40,504 nt of DNA, taken from NCBI GenBank assembly GCA_945920185.1, contig CAMEJP010000017.1:1-40504 (forward strand), read 5' to 3'. Each line of letters begins with the position of its first letter. The stretch's first letter is position 1. Under the pieces are notes generated by a model. That model did not search any database. It was not told the origin of the DNA and saw only the letters and a program-made list of their open reading frames with translations. The stretch comes from an uncultured Eubacterium sp. (GTDB lineage Bacteria > Bacillota > Clostridia > Lachnospirales > Lachnospiraceae). Both the position numbers and the translations under genes were made by a program. This document shows positions 16,084 through 23,325 of this stretch, piece by piece.

Positions 16084-16732
16084 TGACAAGGCTTTTATCG
16101 ATGAAATATATAAAAGGCGCAAGCTTGTTTTAGCTAAGGAAAAGAGAAAAAAAGAAACTTTGCTTATGCTTATACCGGTGGCGGTTTGCATGTTTGCCGT
16201 GTGTTTTATAGTATTACCGCTTATGAGTCAGAAGCCAAAGCCGGCTTCAAATCCGGATAAAAACCCAATGTATGTGGGAGAAAATTCCGGAAATACGACG
16301 GACGACGGTGAGATAACTAATGACGGAATTAAAGACAAAGAATACGGAATGCCGGGAAATTCTTCGGAATTGCCCGAGAGTCTGACACTGCCCGTCAGTA
16401 TGTGTGTGGATATGATTGAACCTACGGAAGATGATATGGAAAAAATATCAACTGATTTTGTGGACAGGGAATACATTGCTCCGATAGTAGAGTATATTGC
16501 GAATATGACTTTTAAGGATGCACCGGCGGACGCTGCCTTTGATGAAATTTTTGAATCCTCATATACTTTCATATTTAATTATGAAGACAGAACCGTAAAA
16601 TACACATTTGTGAATAAAGAGCGTCTTGAGATTGACGGACAGGTAATATACCTTACTGATGAAAAAGAAGTTATGGATTTAAAACAGCTTGTTATAGAGC
16701 TGATAACATTTCATCAGTATAGCAACAGGTAA
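16073..16732 (+). CDS. Single-pass membrane protein, probable anti-sigma partner
   Basis: Of 219 residues, about 1-27 are cytosolic and strongly basic, about 29-51 form one membrane helix (LLMLIPVAVCMFAVCFIVLPLM), and the rest is extracytoplasmic. That outer part begins with a disordered Asn/Gly/Pro-rich stretch and ends with a compact domain (SYTFIFNYEDRTVKYTFVN). It overlaps the sigma factor gene by 11 bp, the standard arrangement for sigma/anti-sigma pairs. No zinc-binding anti-sigma (HxxxCxxC) motif is seen, and the cytosolic part is short, so the role is inferred from position and topology. AAGGAGG at 16054-16060 fits the ATG at 16073 better than the in-frame TTG at 16064. Confidence 0.7.
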   Translation: MMLNDKAFIDEIYKRRKLVLAKEKRKKETLLMLIPVAVCMFAVCFIVLPLMSQKPKPASNPDKNPMYVGENSGNTTDDGEITNDGIKDKEYGMPGNSSELPESLTLPVSMCVDMIEPTEDDMEKISTDFVDREYIAPIVEYIANMTFKDAPADAAFDEIFESSYTFIFNYEDRTVKYTFVNKERLEIDGQVIYLTDEKEVMDLKQLVIELITFHQYSNR

Positions 16733-16748
16733 ATGTGTTTAAGTAATT

Positions 16749-16904
16749 GGAATGGAGATAGTGTAAAAAATCACACTGATGTGCTGATTTTTTACACGGC
16801 TATTTGTGTCGGAGCGTCACAAATAGCTTTGATGGCAGAAGAGAAATCGCATTCGCGAATTTCTCTTCGCCCCGTCGTTTACGCTCCGGAATGGAGATGA
16901 TTTT
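16749..16904 (+). repeat. Full-length SD-abutting hairpin/pseudoknot element upstream of the serpin gene
   Basis: The element is bounded by direct repeats GGAATGGAGAT (16749-16759 and 16888-16898), the second being the serpin's SD. Between them lie three hairpins: 16761-16773 with 16785-16797 (13 bp); 16799-16808 with 16818-16827 (10 bp, 9-nt loop); and 16838-16847 with 16859-16868 (10 bp, extendable past one bulge). Loop bases CGGAGCGT (16810-16817) are fully complementary to ACGCTCCG (16881-16888), which directly precedes the SD. The same loop-to-SD pairing exists before trpF with a compensatory base change. Confidence 0.85.
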
Positions 16905-18218
16905 ATGACAAGAAAATTGATAACTTCACTGCTTGCGGTAGGATTATGTCTTGCTCTTACCGGATGCGGTATGATGGAAAAAATATTTCCCGTGAAAAAA
17001 GCTGAAATTGAAGTACAAAATAAAGAAAAATATGAGATTGTAAAAACTGAAAAATATAAAATAGCTGCCATTGAACTGACGGCAGACGTAAATACAAAAA
17101 AGACATATGAAAGACAGCCGGACGAAGCTTTCAAAAAGGCATATCAGGAATTTGCCGTAAATATGTTTAAGGAAACAGTAAGCAGGGAGCAAAACAGCCT
17201 GATATCACCGTATTCAATGATTATGGCTTTGGCGATGACGGCAAACGGAGCAAATGCTGATACTTTATCGGAAATGGAAAATGTACTGGGTGGCGGTATG
17301 AGTATAGATTCACTGAACGAATATCTTTACTGTCTGCAAAAAACTTCAAATAAAGATTCGGGTTTTAAATCGGCTCAGTCATTGTGGATAAAAAAGAACT
17401 CCGTAAAAGTAAATGACAGTTTTCTTGAGAATGTTAAGTCCTGCTATGATTCGCAGGTTTATGAGGCGGCATTTGACGGTGGGACGGTGTCTGATATCAA
17501 CAACTGGGTAAACCGTAGTACCGACGGAATGATAAAGGAACTGATAAAAGAGATAGGCACGGACAGCTTTATGTATATAATAAATGCCCTGTGCTTTGAG
17601 AAAAAATGGGATGACCCATATATGGATTATCAGGTAAAAAAAGACAAATTTACAAGTATTGACGGCAAAAGTCAGGATGTTAACATGATGAATTCAACGG
17701 AGTATCACTATATAGAAGGCGACGGAGTGAAAGGCTTTAAAAAACCGTATGAAGCTGATGAGAACGGCAAAAGGTACAACTTTGTGGCACTTCTTCCGGA
17801 TGATTTTGATGAGTTTGTTGATAACCTTACCGCTGATAAGCTTATGGCATTACTTACGAATAATATACACACTACGGTATATGCGGGACTGCCTAAATTT
17901 TCGTATGATTACAGCCTGAGCGTAAAACAGTCGCTTATAAACATGGGAATGGAGAATGCATTCCTTCCTTCGGCTGATTTTTCAAAAATGTCTGATGAAA
18001 AGGAAATATTTATAGGAGATGTAATTCACAAGACATATATAGATGTAAGTGAGAGCGGCACTAAGGCTGCTGCGGTTACTGCCGTTGAAATGGATTGTGG
18101 CTCGACAATGCCTGAAGAGCCAAAGAAAGTGTATCTGAATAAACCGTTTATATATATGATTGTGGATAGTCAGACTAATATCCCGATATTCATGGGAGCG
18201 GTGATTGAAATAAAATAA
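16905..18218 (+). CDS. Lipoprotein serpin (serine protease inhibitor family)
   Basis: A surface lipoprotein of 437 residues. A signal peptide with lipobox LTGC predicts lipidation of Cys21. After a Lys-rich spacer, a full serpin fold begins near residue 75: NSLISPYSMIMALAMTANGA at the N-terminal helix region, then FIINALCFEKKW-like shutter residues (YIINALCFEKKWDDPY), the hinge SESGTKAAAVTAVEMD, and the C-terminal strand KPFIYMIVDSQTNIPIFMGAV. The small-residue hinge is typical of inhibitory serpins that trap a protease as a covalent complex. Counting from hinge Gly as P15 puts P1-P1' at about Gly-Ser (inference). The target protease is unknown and could be a host or competitor enzyme. The gene lies behind a sigma/anti-sigma pair and an elaborate RNA element. 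Confidence 0.9.
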   Translation: MTRKLITSLLAVGLCLALTGCGMMEKIFPVKKAEIEVQNKEKYEIVKTEKYKIAAIELTADVNTKKTYERQPDEAFKKAYQEFAVNMFKETVSREQNSLISPYSMIMALAMTANGANADTLSEMENVLGGGMSIDSLNEYLYCLQKTSNKDSGFKSAQSLWIKKNSVKVNDSFLENVKSCYDSQVYEAAFDGGTVSDINNWVNRSTDGMIKELIKEIGTDSFMYIINALCFEKKWDDPYMDYQVKKDKFTSIDGKSQDVNMMNSTEYHYIEGDGVKGFKKPYEADENGKRYNFVALLPDDFDEFVDNLTADKLMALLTNNIHTTVYAGLPKFSYDYSLSVKQSLINMGMENAFLPSADFSKMSDEKEIFIGDVIHKTYIDVSESGTKAAAVTAVEMDCGSTMPEEPKKVYLNKPFIYMIVDSQTNIPIFMGAVIEIK

Positions 18219-18219
18219 C

Positions 18220-18248
18220 TTGCCATTCTTGACAAAATGATGTAATAT
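18220..18248 (+). promoter_or_regulatory. Possible promoter of the SGNH hydrolase gene
   Basis: TTGCCA (18220-18225), a 17-bp spacer and TAATAT (18243-18248), in the gap after the serpin gene. The -10 match is modest. Confidence 0.35.
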
Positions 18249-18290
18249 ATAGAGGTTACTAAGAATGTATATATCATTAAAGGGAATTGG

Positions 18291-19562
18291 ATGGCAAATA
18301 TGAAAGGTAAATTTTTAAAAAGTCCTAAAGTGAAAAAAGGGCTTGGAATATCACTTGCGGTTTTACTGTGTGCTCTCCCTATTATTTTAATGGTGTTTTT
18401 CCTGTCGGGTATTAAAGGCGGAAAATCTTCCGTGGATAACACGGCTACCGACAAAACAAATAAAAGTACCTTAAAAGAAGTAGCGAGCAAAAATGAAAAC
18501 GCTTCGACCGGAAATGAAGAACAGTCGGAAACGTCTACAACAGATGACCGATATGTGGTAAGCGATGGTCAGGAGGCTATACAGAGCAGACCTACTGCAA
18601 ATTATTCCGGAGCGGATGAAACGGATGAGTTTTTCTCGGATGCCGTATTTGTGGGAGATTCAATAACTGTCGGATGGTCCTTGTATGTGAATAACAAGGG
18701 AAACGGCTTCTTTGGCAATCCTAAATTTTTGGCTAAAGTGGGATATTCTTCACATTCGGCACTGTCGGCATACTATGAGCATCCGTCGTATCTTGGTACA
18801 AGTGATTACATTTACAAATCCATTGCAAAAATGGATGTGTCAAAGGTATTTATCTCTTTCGGACTGAATGATGCGCTTTCTAATCCGCAGGCGGTATTGA
18901 GTGATTATGAGCGTGTGATTAACCTTATACTCAGATATTCACCGGATGTTAAAATTTATGTTATAAGCACTACATATGTAGTCAAGGGTTCTGAGAGAGG
19001 ATATGTCACAAGTGCAAATGTACGCGAGTACAACAAGCTTGTAAAAGCGTTTTGTGAAGAAAATGATTACACTTATGTGGATGTTTCGTCATATCTTGTA
19101 ACTACGGACGGGTATCTTCCGAGAGCATACAGCACAGACGGTTATGTGCATCTTAATGCACAGGCGTATTCCATATGGGAAATTGTTCTCAGAAATCTGG
19201 CTCAGGTAGAGATAAATGTAGCTGAAGGCAAGAAGACGAACTCAAGTCAACTGGCGACATTACCTGCACCTGTAAAGGAAACGGGAGGATATGTAACCCC
19301 TACGGAAAGTCAGAGTGAAACCAAAACAGCTTCTCAAACTTCAACGGGAACACAAAGTACCGAGAAGACAAATGCAACGGTAAGCCAATCGTCACAGTCT
19401 GCATCTACGACAGGCAAAAATAATGAGACTGCTTCAAAGACATCTTCTGAAAGTGAAACAGATACAAAAGAAAATAACACTGACGCTAATTCAGCCACGG
19501 CTGCTTCTTCAAATAAGGAAGAACCTACCGTGCAGTCTGCTGAGAGCACAGGAAGAAATTAA
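18291..19562 (+). CDS. Membrane-anchored SGNH/GDSL hydrolase with disordered C-terminal tail
   Basis: A predicted extracellular esterase of 423 residues. One N-terminal membrane helix (about residues 18-40, preceded by a basic stretch) anchors it with the bulk outside. The SGNH fold covers about residues 115-305: block I FVGDSITVGW with the nucleophile Ser, block III FGLND, and block V DGYVHLN with the catalytic His. A linker rich in Ser/Thr/Asn precedes it, and a roughly 100-residue Ser/Thr/Glu/Gln tail follows, suggesting cell-wall spanning or glycosylation. Family members deacetylate carbohydrates or peptidoglycan or hydrolyse lipids, and the substrate here is unknown. It lies 72 bp after the serpin and is closed by a strong terminator. 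Confidence 0.88.
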   Translation: MANMKGKFLKSPKVKKGLGISLAVLLCALPIILMVFFLSGIKGGKSSVDNTATDKTNKSTLKEVASKNENASTGNEEQSETSTTDDRYVVSDGQEAIQSRPTANYSGADETDEFFSDAVFVGDSITVGWSLYVNNKGNGFFGNPKFLAKVGYSSHSALSAYYEHPSYLGTSDYIYKSIAKMDVSKVFISFGLNDALSNPQAVLSDYERVINLILRYSPDVKIYVISTTYVVKGSERGYVTSANVREYNKLVKAFCEENDYTYVDVSSYLVTTDGYLPRAYSTDGYVHLNAQAYSIWEIVLRNLAQVEINVAEGKKTNSSQLATLPAPVKETGGYVTPTESQSETKTASQTSTGTQSTEKTNATVSQSSQSASTTGKNNETASKTSSESETDTKENNTDANSATAASSNKEEPTVQSAESTGRN

Positions 19563-19579
19563 ATTTATCAAATAAAAAT

Positions 19580-19605
19580 GGGCTGAGTCTTTACCGACTC
19601 AGCCC
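19580..19605. terminator. Bidirectional terminator between SGNH hydrolase and chemoreceptor genes
   Basis: GGGCTGAGTC (19580-19589) pairs perfectly with GACTCAGCCC (19596-19605) around a 6-nt loop. GTTTT follows on the plus strand and ATTTTTATTT on the minus strand. Confidence 0.9.
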
Positions 19606-19626
19606 GTTTTCCGTATAAGCAAATAA

Positions 19627-21012
19627 CTATACCATTACATCAATTACATCACAGCCCTTTGCTATTTCTTTTACTTTGTTAATCTCTACAAGGAAAGACT
19701 GAAGCTCTGCATAAATTCCGTTGAATATGGCAAGTGCTTCCGGCTTCTTTCCTGCGTTTGTGGCATTCCAACACTCTATAGCTTTCTTATGTATCATATC
19801 ATGATGATAGAGCATCTTCTTATATGGTTCTGAACCTGTAAGTCGTGTATCTGTCTGCCTTGCAGCCCATTTACCGAGCTTGCATTCATTTGCCTGCTGG
19901 ATTCTTGGAAGAACCTCATAACCCTGAAGGCTGTTGTACTGACGCCATGAGAAGATAAGGTGGTCAATCTCGAATACTCTGATCCAGTCATCCTTAGTAA
20001 GGCTTGAAAGACCTCGTGCCATATCACTTCGTATATTGTCGACTGAACGGCTGATGCGGTGCATAAGTCCTCCGGTCTTCATACAGTCATCAAGCAGAAT
20101 GTTGTAGGCGTCTGAAAGATTGTTGATACCCTCAACAAAGGAGTTGGTGGCAACGCTCTGTGTCTCAACTGAATCATAAATGCTGCTGATTTCATCGTTG
20201 ATAACGGAAATTTCTTCGGAAATCTTAATTATGTCGTCAACGGAATTAGCAACCATATCATTTCCTGTTACAATCTTCTTTGAAGTTATATCGATGGTGT
20301 TAACAAGTTCAGCCATACCTTCCTGAAGCTCGGTAACATACTTTACAACGTCTTCCGTAGAAGCGGATGTATTGTTTGAAAGCTCCTTAACCTCATTTGC
20401 AACTACGGCAAAGCCTTTACCGGCTTCACCTGCACGGGCAGCCTCGATGGAAGCGTTAAGTGCAAGAAGACCGCTCTGCTTTGCAATGGATTTTACAATG
20501 GAGATAATCTCGTTAATCTGCTCAGTCTTTTCTCTGAATGACAGAATCATCTGATTGATTGTCTTCATGGACTCTGTGGCTTCGCTTACATACTCGATAC
20601 TCTGCTTCATATTGTCGCAGCTTCGCTTAGCCGTCTCGGTAGCTTCGTTTGTGTTTGCGATAATATTTTCAACGGCACCGGATATATTATTGATAGCGTC
20701 GCCAAGAGACTGGCTGGATTCGCTCATACCCTTGATGGATTCGGTCTGGGATTCTACCTGCTCAATCATATCCTTAATGCATTCACTGTTTCCGATGATT
20801 TCCATAGAATCATTAAGGCGCATGGTATATACATTTGTTGATTTTTTGAATCCTTTAATCATTTTGTTAAATGTATCGCCTATATTAGGGTCATTGAACA
20901 CAGATGTATCGACAGGTGTGATATCTCCCTCTACGATACGGTTCATAGCTTCAAGGAGAGTGTCCAAATCTGCCTTAACAGGTGTGACTGTATTGGATTT
21001 CTTAAATAACAT
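19627..21012 (-). CDS. Soluble methyl-accepting chemotaxis protein with C-terminal CZB domain
   Basis: A chemoreceptor of 461 residues without any membrane segment, so cytosolic. Residues about 90-325 form the signalling coiled coil with the highly conserved hairpin tip (LLALNASIEAARAGEAGKGF, then VVANEVKELS) that contacts CheA and CheW. The C-terminal roughly 120 residues fit the chemoreceptor zinc-binding (CZB) domain: His in DHLIFSWRQYN, Cys in NECKLGKWAA, and two His in HHDMIHKKA as the zinc ligands. CZB receptors respond to zinc or to hypochlorous acid oxidising the zinc-Cys. The start at 21012 follows GAGGTG; an upstream in-frame ATG has no SD. No che or flagellar gene is nearby. Confidence 0.9.
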   Translation of the reverse strand: MLFKKSNTVTPVKADLDTLLEAMNRIVEGDITPVDTSVFNDPNIGDTFNKMIKGFKKSTNVYTMRLNDSMEIIGNSECIKDMIEQVESQTESIKGMSESSQSLGDAINNISGAVENIIANTNEATETAKRSCDNMKQSIEYVSEATESMKTINQMILSFREKTEQINEIISIVKSIAKQSGLLALNASIEAARAGEAGKGFAVVANEVKELSNNTSASTEDVVKYVTELQEGMAELVNTIDITSKKIVTGNDMVANSVDDIIKISEEISVINDEISSIYDSVETQSVATNSFVEGINNLSDAYNILLDDCMKTGGLMHRISRSVDNIRSDMARGLSSLTKDDWIRVFEIDHLIFSWRQYNSLQGYEVLPRIQQANECKLGKWAARQTDTRLTGSEPYKKMLYHHDMIHKKAIECWNATNAGKKPEALAIFNGIYAELQSFLVEINKVKEIAKGCDVIDVMV

Positions 21013-21052
21013 ATAAAACACCTCGCTGATATGTATTTTAACTTGTACAAAT

Positions 21053-21081
21053 ATTGTAACATTTTGCGATAGAAAAAGCAA
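21053..21081 (-). promoter_or_regulatory. Probable promoter of the chemoreceptor gene
   Basis: On the minus strand: TTGCTT (21081-21076), a 17-bp spacer, TACAAT (21058-21053), about 40 bp before the chosen start. Confidence 0.5.
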
Positions 21082-21094
21082 ATGAAATATGATA

Positions 21095-21556
21095 TTATTG
21101 TGCTGTAAAAACAGATTTTTTGCTCATATTACTGTTGTGGTATTGTTTGTCGTCGGTAACATCGCAAAGGAACCAGTCTTCCGGAGTGTAGGCGAGAGCT
21201 TCTTCTACGGAAGAAAATTCTACTTCGGCGATAACTGTTCCGTCAAATACGCCTTCAAAGATGTCAAGCTCTATGGTGTAACCTGACGTTGCAGGTATTT
21301 CGTAACGTTTTTTTGTAATGATATTGCCGTCGGCTTTGGACAGAAGATGCTCGTAACTTTCCTTTGTGAGAGGAAGATTATACTCTTCGCGCGCCATTTT
21401 TCCTGAACCTTTGTAGGTCAGATAATAATCGTCGTTATCCTTTCTTACGCGTACTACCGGTTTTGTGGACAGATATCCCTGTTCGATGTGTCTGCACGGA
21501 TATGAAGAAAGGTTGTCAGGAATTGATTTTACTAAAAATTTGCGTTCTATTTCCAT
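21095..21556 (-). CDS. CYTH domain protein (triphosphate tunnel metalloenzyme)
   Basis: A cytosolic protein of 153 residues starting with MEIERKFLV, the ExExK signature of the CYTH superfamily. Further tunnel residues are visible: RVRKDNDDYYLTYKG, EEYNLPL, KKRYEIP and ELDIFEG. Members hydrolyse inorganic tripolyphosphate or thiamine triphosphate, or cyclise ATP. The short, single-domain bacterial form most often acts on triphosphates, but the substrate cannot be decided here. The start at 21556 is chosen because AGAACGTGAGG, a minus-strand copy of the recurring SD motif, lies 5 bp upstream and the ExExK motif must be N-terminal. Confidence 0.9.
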   Translation of the reverse strand: MEIERKFLVKSIPDNLSSYPCRHIEQGYLSTKPVVRVRKDNDDYYLTYKGSGKMAREEYNLPLTKESYEHLLSKADGNIITKKRYEIPATSGYTIELDIFEGVFDGTVIAEVEFSSVEEALAYTPEDWFLCDVTDDKQYHNSNMSKKSVFTAQ

Positions 21557-21561
21557 ATGTA

Positions 21562-21580
21562 CCTCACGTTCTGAAGCGTT
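21562..21580 (-). repeat. Minus-strand copy of the SD-abutting repeat core
   Basis: On the minus strand, AACGCTTCAGAACGTGAGG precedes the CYTH start codon. It matches the core before the membrane protein at 3822 (AACGCTTCAGAATGTGAGG) in all but one base. A 5' pairing partner is not obvious here. Confidence 0.65.
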
Positions 21581-21644
21581 AATGCAGACCTGACACAAAA
21601 TCATACTTTGACGCCGGCATGCAGTAACAGCTCTTTATGCAGGT

Positions 21645-21650
21645 ATTATA
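21645..21650 (-). promoter_or_regulatory. Extended -10 element for the CYTH gene
   Basis: On the minus strand, TGGTATAAT combines a perfect -10 box with the TGn extension, which can compensate for the weak -35 (TTCATT, 17 bp upstream). Confidence 0.5.
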
Positions 21651-21700
21651 CCACAAATGACACAAAAAATGAACAATAATAGAATGGAGAATATAAAAAT

Positions 21701-22246
21701 ATGAAAAAAGTTATTACATTTTTAGCGGATGGATTTGAAACGGTTGAAGCACTTACGGTAGTTGACGTACTGAGACGTGCAAATGTATGTGTGGATACGG
21801 TGTCTGTCATGGAGGATGAGTATGTGACCACTGCTCAAAACATATTGATTAAAGCTGACAGGCTTTTGTGCGATGTAGATATATCTGATTATGATATGAT
21901 ATTTTTGCCGGGAGGCGGCGGTTATAAGCATTTGCTGGAAAATGAAACCGTTATGTCAGGCGTGGAGAACTTTGTGAAAAACGGTAAGCTTGTTTCTGCC
22001 ATATGCGCTGCTCCGTCAATACTCGGAAGAATGGGACTGTTAGAAGGAAAGAATGCCACATGCTTTCCAGGCTTTGAAAAATACATGCTTGGTGCAAATG
22101 TGACAGGAGCACCTGTTGTTACTGACGGAAATATAATAACGGGAAAAGGAATGGGAGTGAGCACGGCGTTTGCCCTTGCCGTACTTTCATCACTTTGCGG
22201 AAGCGATATTGCTGACGAAATAGGAAAACAAATTCAATTTTTTTAA
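21701..22246 (+). CDS. DJ-1/PfpI superfamily protein
   Basis: A cytosolic protein of 181 residues of the DJ-1/YajL type. The N-terminal strand and turn ITFLADGFETVEAL carries the conserved Glu that supports the reactive Cys. The nucleophile elbow is VSAICAAPSILG with Cys at about residue 105. The segment MIFLPGGGG and the end ITGKGMGVSTAFAL are also family hallmarks. DJ-1 proteins act in oxidative or carbonyl stress defence, with reported glyoxalase or deglycase activity; the exact role is not predictable. The SD AGAATGGAG belongs to the recurring motif. It is divergent from the CYTH gene. Confidence 0.9.
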   Translation: MKKVITFLADGFETVEALTVVDVLRRANVCVDTVSVMEDEYVTTAQNILIKADRLLCDVDISDYDMIFLPGGGGYKHLLENETVMSGVENFVKNGKLVSAICAAPSILGRMGLLEGKNATCFPGFEKYMLGANVTGAPVVTDGNIITGKGMGVSTAFALAVLSSLCGSDIADEIGKQIQFF

Positions 22247-22341
22247 TGCCACATCTTACCATAATAAAAAAGTTGCCTCAGCACATAATAAGATTACGGT
22301 AAGCACAAAGCTTATCAGAAAAAAATATGGAGGTGACTTTT

Positions 22342-22551
22342 ATGTCAGGTAACAGCTCAAACAAGATTTCTGTTCCACAGTCAAAGGCTGCAATGGACAG
22401 ATTCAAAATGGAAGTAGCTTCAGAAATCGGTGTTCCTTTAAAGGAAGGCTATAACGGTGACTTAACAAGCGCACAGGCTGGTTCAATCGGCGGCGAAATG
22501 GTTAAGAAAATGATTAAGAGCCAGGAGGAGCAGATGGCAGGAAGACAGTAG
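22342..22551 (+). CDS. Alpha/beta-type small acid-soluble spore protein
   Basis: A 69-residue DNA-coating protein of dormant spores. It carries the family core KMEVASEIGVPLKEGYNGDL, which contains the region cut by the germination protease, and the second helix TSAQAGSIGGEMVKKMI that binds the DNA minor groove. Such proteins shift spore DNA toward an A-like form and protect it from UV and heat. The gene shows that this organism, or a recent ancestor, sporulates. The ATG at 22342 follows GGAGGTG by 6 bp; an earlier in-frame ATG overlaps the SD and is unlikely. Expression is expected from a sigma-G promoter; CATAATA at 22284-22290 fits the -10 pattern, but I see no good -35. Confidence 0.93.
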   Translation: MSGNSSNKISVPQSKAAMDRFKMEVASEIGVPLKEGYNGDLTSAQAGSIGGEMVKKMIKSQEEQMAGRQ

Positions 22552-22592
22552 TAGTCTGTGCCTAAGCCAAGCTTCTTAGCAATGAAAGCAAA

Positions 22593-22625
22593 AGCTGCTG
22601 CGGAAATTCTCCGCGGCAGCTTTTT
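22593..22625 (+). terminator. Intrinsic terminator of the spore protein gene
   Basis: AGCTGCTGCGG (22593-22603) pairs with CCGCGGCAGCT (22611-22621), one G-U pair, followed by TTTTT. Confidence 0.9.
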
Positions 22626-22643
22626 AAGTTTGAAATGATATAA

Positions 22644-23123
22644 TCAGAATCCTTCGGCATGGCGCTGTTTTCTGAGCTCAATACGTTTTTGTGCTGCTTC
22701 CCATTCGGCTTCTTCTGAAACGTTTGTGAGTCTCAATCTCGGAACTCTTTTTGGCTTTTCGTTTTCATCTATCGCTACCATGGTAAGAAATGCCCTGTTG
22801 ATAGGGTGCCGGTCCCCGTGAAGATTTTCCACATATGTGTCCACTCTTACCTCCATAGAAGTATTGCCTACATATGTCAGGTATCCGATGAGAACTATGG
22901 TGTCATTGACATGAGCACCTTCCTTGAACTGAAGATTGTCTATGGCTGCCGTGATGGCAATGGACTCGGAGTGACGTTTAGCGACTATTCCGGCAACCTC
23001 GTCTATCCAGGCGAGAAGCTGACCGCCAAAAAGCCTGCCGAAGCCGTTTATGTGGGTGGGCATAAGCAGATGAATCTGTTCTACTTTTGAATCATTTATG
23101 GTTTTGGTAATTTCTTCTTCCAT
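22644..23123 (-). CDS. Acyl-CoA thioesterase (hotdog, YciA/Acot type)
   Basis: A 159-residue cytosolic hotdog enzyme predicted to hydrolyse acyl-CoA to free acid and CoA. The core reads HLLMPTHINGFGRLFGGQLLAWIDEVAGIVAKRHS, with the Asn-x-x-G-x-x-x-GG-x-x-x-x-W-x-D pattern of the acyl-CoA hydrolase family, where the Asp near Ala-Trp-Ile is catalytic. Substrate length is unknown. The ATG at 23123 follows AAAGGA by 8 bp; a TTG two codons earlier is less likely. It lies divergent to the tig operon and convergent to the spore protein gene. Confidence 0.88.
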   Translation of the reverse strand: MEEEITKTINDSKVEQIHLLMPTHINGFGRLFGGQLLAWIDEVAGIVAKRHSESIAITAAIDNLQFKEGAHVNDTIVLIGYLTYVGNTSMEVRVDTYVENLHGDRHPINRAFLTMVAIDENEKPKRVPRLRLTNVSEEAEWEAAQKRIELRKQRHAEGF

Positions 23124-23149
23124 TTTCAAAATCCTTTCGTATATCTTTT

Positions 23150-23178
23150 TAAATAGTATTGTCCTGATTTACTGTCAG
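23150..23178 (-). promoter_or_regulatory. Probable promoter of the acyl-CoA thioesterase
   Basis: On the minus strand: CTGACA (23178-23173), a 17-bp spacer, TATTTA (23155-23150), about 27 bp before the start codon. Confidence 0.45.
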
Positions 23179-23208
23179 CATACCACAAAAACATTTATAA
23201 AAAAACAC

Positions 23209-23237
23209 TTGGAATAATTGAAATACTGTGATATAAT
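23209..23237 (+). promoter_or_regulatory. Promoter of the tig-clpP-clpX cluster
   Basis: TTGGAA (23209-23214), a 17-bp spacer and perfect TATAAT (23232-23237), about 90 bp before the tig start codon. No CIRCE or CtsR-type operator is evident in the leader. Confidence 0.75.
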
Positions 23238-23325
23238 ATCATAGACTTGCGTTTAATATGTGGCGTAAGAACAGCTATGTAACTAATAGATATAGTTAAT
23301 ATACATTTATCTTAAGGAGGAAATT

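Noticed and set aside
18229-18234. Consensus TTGACA upstream of the SGNH hydrolase gene as its -35 box
   Set aside because: No -10 hexamer lies 16-18 bp downstream; TTGCCA at 18220 with TAATAT fits better.
22259-22290. Complete sigma-G promoter for the spore protein
   Set aside because: CATAATA fits the -10 pattern, but no -35 match sits at the required 17-18 bp, so only the -10-like motif is mentioned.
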